Source: Fidelibacterota bacterium
GTDB taxonomy: Bacteria > Bipolaricaulota > Bipolaricaulia > UBA7950 > UBA9294
Direction of reading: 5' to 3'
Assembly: GCA_024278395.1 (NCBI GenBank)
Contig: JAJRTG010000100.1
Location: 1-6,994, forward strand
DNA length: 6,994 nt
The translations under genes were made by a program, and so were the position numbers. Below the pieces are notes generated by a model. The model was not told the origin of the DNA. It did not search any database and saw only the letters and a program-made list of their open reading frames with translations. This document shows positions 4,574 through 6,994 of the stretch, piece by piece; position 1 is the first letter of the stretch; every line of letters begins with the position of its first letter.

Positions 4574-5437
4574 ATGGCCGACCTTCGCGCACGGGTGCAA
4601 AAAGGATTTTCGTCTCTCACCTCCGCCCAGAAACGCCTCATCCAGGAGATCCTCTCCCATTACGAGGACTATGTATTCCTCAGTGTTGACGAAGCAGCCG
4701 AGAGGTTGCAGGTGCACAAGTCGTCCCTCGTCCGCTTGGCGCAGGCACTCGGGTACGACGGATACCCGCAATTTCGCGCTTCCTTGCAGCAGATCTACCG
4801 GCAGGAGATCTCCCCCGGGAGCAAGCTCGGACACACCCTCACCGAGCTCTCCGACGAGCACATCTTCGCGCAGCTCGTCGCCACCGAGACGAGCTACCTG
4901 CAGGAGTCGCTGAAGACGGTACACAACGGGGAGATCCGTCGGGCGGCGGATCTCATCCTTGCCGCCCATCGGATCTTCATCTGCGGGAGGGGACCGCAGG
5001 GGCCGTTGAGCGAGCTGTTCGCGTTCCGCCTTCGCCGCCTTCACCTCGAGCCGGTGACCGTCACCGAGGAGGGGAGGGCGATCCTGGAGAAGCTTCAGCT
5101 GCTCGAAGCGGACGACGTCGTGTTTATCTGCAGCTTCCTCTACATTCCGGCCGAGTACCGGATGGCGATCGAATGGGCGAGGGAGAAGGGAGCGCCGGTG
5201 ATCCTGGTGACGGACAGCGCGGCGATGGAGATGGCCGATTCAGTGGATGTTCTCATCACCGCGCGCCGGGGACCGGCGACGATCTACCACACGAGCATCG
5301 TCCCGTTGGCGATCGTGAACGCCATCGTCCTCACCATCGCCAAGCTGATGGGGCCGGAGGCCCTCACCCGACTCGAGGTCCTCCAGAAACTCCGGCGCAG
5401 GTTCGGGTTCGACACCTCCGTATTTCCCAAGTCCTGA
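4574..5437 (+). CDS. MurR/RpiR-family transcriptional regulator with atypical SIS domain
   Basis: A 287-residue protein with the classical order of the family: an N-terminal HTH_6 domain (about 1-77, recognition region D39-E-A-A-x-x-L-x-V-H-K-S-S-L-V-R-L-A-x-x-L-G60) and a C-terminal SIS domain (about 118-255). These regulators usually bind phosphosugars through SIS serines and control adjacent sugar catabolism genes. Here the first loop reads G138-R-G-P-Q-G143 where a G-x-G-x-S is expected, and the second reads C186-S187-F-L-Y-I-P where S-x-S-G-x-T is usual, so the ligand may differ or be absent. The SD is GGGATGATC, overlapping the glycosyltransferase stop; the gap is 3 bp. The gene lies immediately upstream of the HAD-phosphoesterase promoter region, a plausible target. 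Confidence 0.9.
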   Translation: MADLRARVQKGFSSLTSAQKRLIQEILSHYEDYVFLSVDEAAERLQVHKSSLVRLAQALGYDGYPQFRASLQQIYRQEISPGSKLGHTLTELSDEHIFAQLVATETSYLQESLKTVHNGEIRRAADLILAAHRIFICGRGPQGPLSELFAFRLRRLHLEPVTVTEEGRAILEKLQLLEADDVVFICSFLYIPAEYRMAIEWAREKGAPVILVTDSAAMEMADSVDVLITARRGPATIYHTSIVPLAIVNAIVLTIAKLMGPEALTRLEVLQKLRRRFGFDTSVFPKS

Positions 5438-5455
5438 TCCAAACGTGCAAAAATC

Positions 5456-5486
5456 GCTATTGACAAAAGAGGCTATTCGTGCTATT
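5456..5486 (+). repeat. Three GCTATT repeats overlapping the promoter
   Basis: GCTATT occurs at 5456-5461, 5472-5477 and 5481-5486, the last two as GCTATTC-GT-GCTATTC. The first copy enters the -35 box and the third enters the -10 box. They may be half-sites for a regulator such as the adjacent RpiR protein, or simply reflect AT-rich promoter sequence. Confidence 0.4.
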
Positions 5487-5488
5487 CT
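5460..5488 (+). promoter_or_regulatory. Strong sigma70-type promoter of the HAD-phosphoesterase operon
   Basis: TTGACA (5460-5465, perfect consensus) is followed after 17 bp by TATTCT (5483-5488, 4 of 6). This is the best promoter in the window and lies in a distinctly AT-rich spacer. Transcription should start near 5495, leaving about a 46-nt leader before the TTG start at 5541. Its position inside the longer frame from GTG 5445 argues against that upstream start. Confidence 0.7.
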
Positions 5489-5493
5489 GCAAC

Positions 5494-5527
5494 TTAGGTT
5501 GTTTATTTATGATATTTCGACAACTAA
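5494..5527. repeat. Imperfect inverted repeat at the predicted transcription start
   Basis: TTAG(G)TTGT at 5494-5502 and ACAACTAA at 5520-5527 are complementary over 8 bp with one bulged G and a 17-nt AT-rich interval. It covers the predicted start of transcription, so it could be an operator for a dimeric regulator (the adjacent RpiR protein is the obvious candidate) or a 5'-leader hairpin just before the SD at 5527-5535. Confidence 0.4.
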
Positions 5528-5540
5528 AGGCGGTGGCACA

Positions 5541-6224
5541 TTGTTGAGAGCGGAGGCGCTGACCCTCGACGGGCACGGAGTCGTTTACCACCGGGAGCGC
5601 GAGGTCCCCGAGGCCGTCGCCGAGCACATCGTCGCTGAATTCTCCCCCTCCTCGTCTTCAGACGAGGTGCGATCCATCTACGAGTCCCTGCAGGAGGAGG
5701 CGTTCTCCGAAGCGATCACATACGAAGAGATGCTCCATCGCTTCTGCCGCCGACTTGGCCCTCGGCTCGCCGGGAAGGAGGAGTACGTCGATTCCCTCAT
5801 CCAGCGCTACAGCGCGGCGATCGTGCTTGACCCCGACCTGAAGCCCGTCCTCGCCGAACTCCGTCGTCGGGGGGTGGTGGTGGGGATGATAACGAACAGC
5901 ATCAACCGCGCGGGGACCAAACTCGGTTGGTTGGAGAAGAACGGGGTGGCGGAGCTGTTCGACGTTATCGTCTCCTCAGTCGACGAGGGATGTCGCAAAC
6001 CCGATCCGGAGATCTATCTGCGGTTCGGAAGGAGGACCGGGATCCCTCCTTCTCGGACGGTGTTCGTCGGACACGACACCCGCGAGGTGGAGGGGGCGAA
6101 GAGGGCGGGAATGATCACGGTCTGTCTGCGCTGCGATTCATCGGAGACGGACTATGCGATAACCAGATTGAAGGAGCTGATCGAACTTCCGATCTGGCCG
6201 AAGGGAAAGGAGGTAGGAAGATGA
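5541..6224 (+). CDS. HAD-superfamily hydrolase with variant motif I (D-x-H)
   Basis: A 227-residue protein with a class IA-like cap. Motif I is L-D10-G-H12-G-V-V, where the usual D-x-D acid/base Asp is His; motif II is I-T118-N119; motif III is K153-P-D-P-E-I-Y; motif IV is V-G177-H-D179-T-R-E. Residues about 20-95 form a helical cap. HAD enzymes use the first Asp to form an aspartyl intermediate, most often to dephosphorylate small metabolites; loss of the second Asp is known in haloacid dehalogenase-type members. The start is taken as TTG 5541 (TTG 5544 is also possible) because AAGGCGGTG (5527-5535) precedes it as an SD and the promoter lies just upstream; the frame could extend to GTG 5445 only by translating promoter DNA. 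It overlaps the next gene by 4 bp (ATGA, 6221-6224). The substrate is unknown. Confidence 0.82.
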   Translation: MLRAEALTLDGHGVVYHREREVPEAVAEHIVAEFSPSSSSDEVRSIYESLQEEAFSEAITYEEMLHRFCRRLGPRLAGKEEYVDSLIQRYSAAIVLDPDLKPVLAELRRRGVVVGMITNSINRAGTKLGWLEKNGVAELFDVIVSSVDEGCRKPDPEIYLRFGRRTGIPPSRTVFVGHDTREVEGAKRAGMITVCLRCDSSETDYAITRLKELIELPIWPKGKEVGR

Positions 6225-6994
6225 AGACGCGCCTCTTGGTGCTTGGTTTCCTCTTTGTGGTTGCTGCGGGGCTTGCGGTCTTCGGAGCGCAGGTCCCGCA
6301 GTATGTTCATCTGAGCTGGCAGCACGACCCGACGACCACGATGAAGGTCATGTGGAGCACGGACCCGAGCATCACCGACGGCGTGGTGGAATACGGGACG
6401 AGCACAGAATACGGGTCATCGGCCACCGGAACGACGGAGCACTACACCTACGCCCGCCAGGACGTACTGTGGCACATAGTAGAGCTCACCGGCCTCACCC
6501 CCAACACGACCTATCACTACCGGTGTGGAACGGATGGGAACTGGAGCGCCGATTATTACTTCAAGACGGCCCCTGAGTACGGGCCGCGCAACATGCTGCG
6601 GATAGCGGTCTTCGGGGACAGCCGCGGTGGTTGGGACACCCTGGCCCAGGTCTTCCAGGCGGTGAAGAAGGAGCGAGCACAACTGATCGTGTTCACCGGT
6701 GACTTCACCAACGGCGGGGCCCAGACCGAATACGATAAGTTCTTCTCCGCCGGTGAAGGGGTGCTCGAGTACATCCCGTTCATGCCGGTGCACGGAAACC
6801 ACGAGATGGGGCTAGCGACCTACTTCGGAGAGTTCGCCCTCCCCGGGAACGATAAGTACTTCTCCTACGACTACGGTCCGATCCACTTCACATATCTTTA
6901 CAGCTTCAGCGAAACCGAGGTGGTGCAGGAGCGGCCGTGGATGCTCAAGGACCTGCGCGGCACGATCCTCCCGTGGAAGATCGTCGTCGCCCAC
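6221..6994 (+). CDS. Exported purple-acid-phosphatase-like metallophosphoesterase (partial, 3' end missing)
   Basis: 258 residues are visible and the frame is open at the window edge. Signal peptide at about 1-23 (K2, R4, hydrophobic 5-21, G-A at 22-23). Residues 26-117 are a fibronectin-III-like PAP N-terminal domain (V-x-L-S-W, M-x-V-M-W, Y-G-T, L-x-G-L-x-P-N-T-x-Y-x-Y-R). The calcineurin-like metallophosphatase domain begins at about 127, with G132-D133-S-R, G160-D161-F-T-N164-G and G192-N193-H194-E195; V-A-H258 at the very end is the start of the next metal-ligand motif. True purple acid phosphatases have G-D-x-x-Y, the Tyr being the Fe(III) ligand; here it is Asn164, so a different metal pair is likely. 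Such enzymes hydrolyse phosphomonoesters or diesters outside the cytoplasm. A strong SD, AAAGGAGGT (6206-6214), precedes ATG 6221, which overlaps the HAD stop. Confidence 0.9.
   Translation, partial: MKTRLLVLGFLFVVAAGLAVFGAQVPQYVHLSWQHDPTTTMKVMWSTDPSITDGVVEYGTSTEYGSSATGTTEHYTYARQDVLWHIVELTGLTPNTTYHYRCGTDGNWSADYYFKTAPEYGPRNMLRIAVFGDSRGGWDTLAQVFQAVKKERAQLIVFTGDFTNGGAQTEYDKFFSAGEGVLEYIPFMPVHGNHEMGLATYFGEFALPGNDKYFSYDYGPIHFTYLYSFSETEVVQERPWMLKDLRGTILPWKIVVAH

Noticed and set aside
3872..5044. Very long open frame (390 codons) on the minus strand
   Set aside because: It lies antisense to a clear glycosyltransferase and RpiR regulator with intact motifs. Its translation is low-complexity, rich in Pro, Gly, Arg and Glu with no recognisable domain, as expected from the reverse strand of GC-rich genes.
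5445..5540. Upstream extension of the HAD gene to GTG 5445
   Set aside because: The extension would translate the TTGACA promoter and the inverted repeat. It has no SD, differs in composition from the rest of the gene, and lies before the conserved start of the HAD fold.
1..6994. CRISPR arrays, insertion sequences, tRNA or rRNA genes
   Set aside because: No regularly spaced repeats, transposase motifs, terminal inverted repeats or conserved tRNA/rRNA segments were seen on either strand.

Overview
The window is a gene-dense stretch of a GC-rich bacterial chromosome. Genes abut or overlap by 4 bp, Shine-Dalgarno sites are bacterial, promoters look sigma70-like, and the gene set (SurE, ComEA, an RssA-type patatin, an RpiR regulator) is bacterial. 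GC-richness was judged by eye. The taxon cannot be fixed from sequence reading alone. A deep-branching or candidate-phylum bacterium (for example Bipolaricaulota/Acetothermia-like) is a guess, not a result. No mobile element, CRISPR array, tRNA or rRNA was seen.

Left part (1-1345). The window opens with the last 34 codons of surE. A half-size GDT1/UPF0016 cation transporter gene converges on it and overlaps it by 4 bp. A 70-bp divergent spacer then carries a promoter for a two-gene operon: an unrecognised 172-residue protein with a small Cys/His cluster, followed by a ComEA-type DNA-binding membrane protein joined to it by an ATGA overlap.

Middle part (1347-2917, minus strand). Two exported proteins are encoded in tandem. 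The upstream one is a predicted lipid-free secreted protein with an Ig-like domain and a chagasin-type (I42) cysteine-protease inhibitor domain. The downstream one is a 172-residue secreted beta-rich protein of unknown family. Between them lies the main discovery: a compact cyclic-di-GMP-I (GEMM-I) riboswitch with its own promoter, ending only 5 nt before the start codon of the second gene. That places an exported protein of unknown function under direct c-di-GMP control. It also shows that the longer reading frame starting at 1892 is wrong, because that ATG lies inside the aptamer.

Right part (2918-6994, plus strand). A patatin-like phospholipase is followed by a same-strand cluster: family-2 glycosyltransferase, RpiR/MurR-type regulator with an eroded SIS domain, HAD-superfamily hydrolase with a variant catalytic motif, and an exported calcineurin-type phosphoesterase that runs off the end. 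The gap between regulator and HAD gene is AT-rich. It carries a consensus TTGACA promoter, three GCTATT repeats and an inverted repeat, so the HAD-phosphoesterase pair probably forms a separately regulated operon starting at a TTG codon, possibly controlled by the adjacent RpiR protein.
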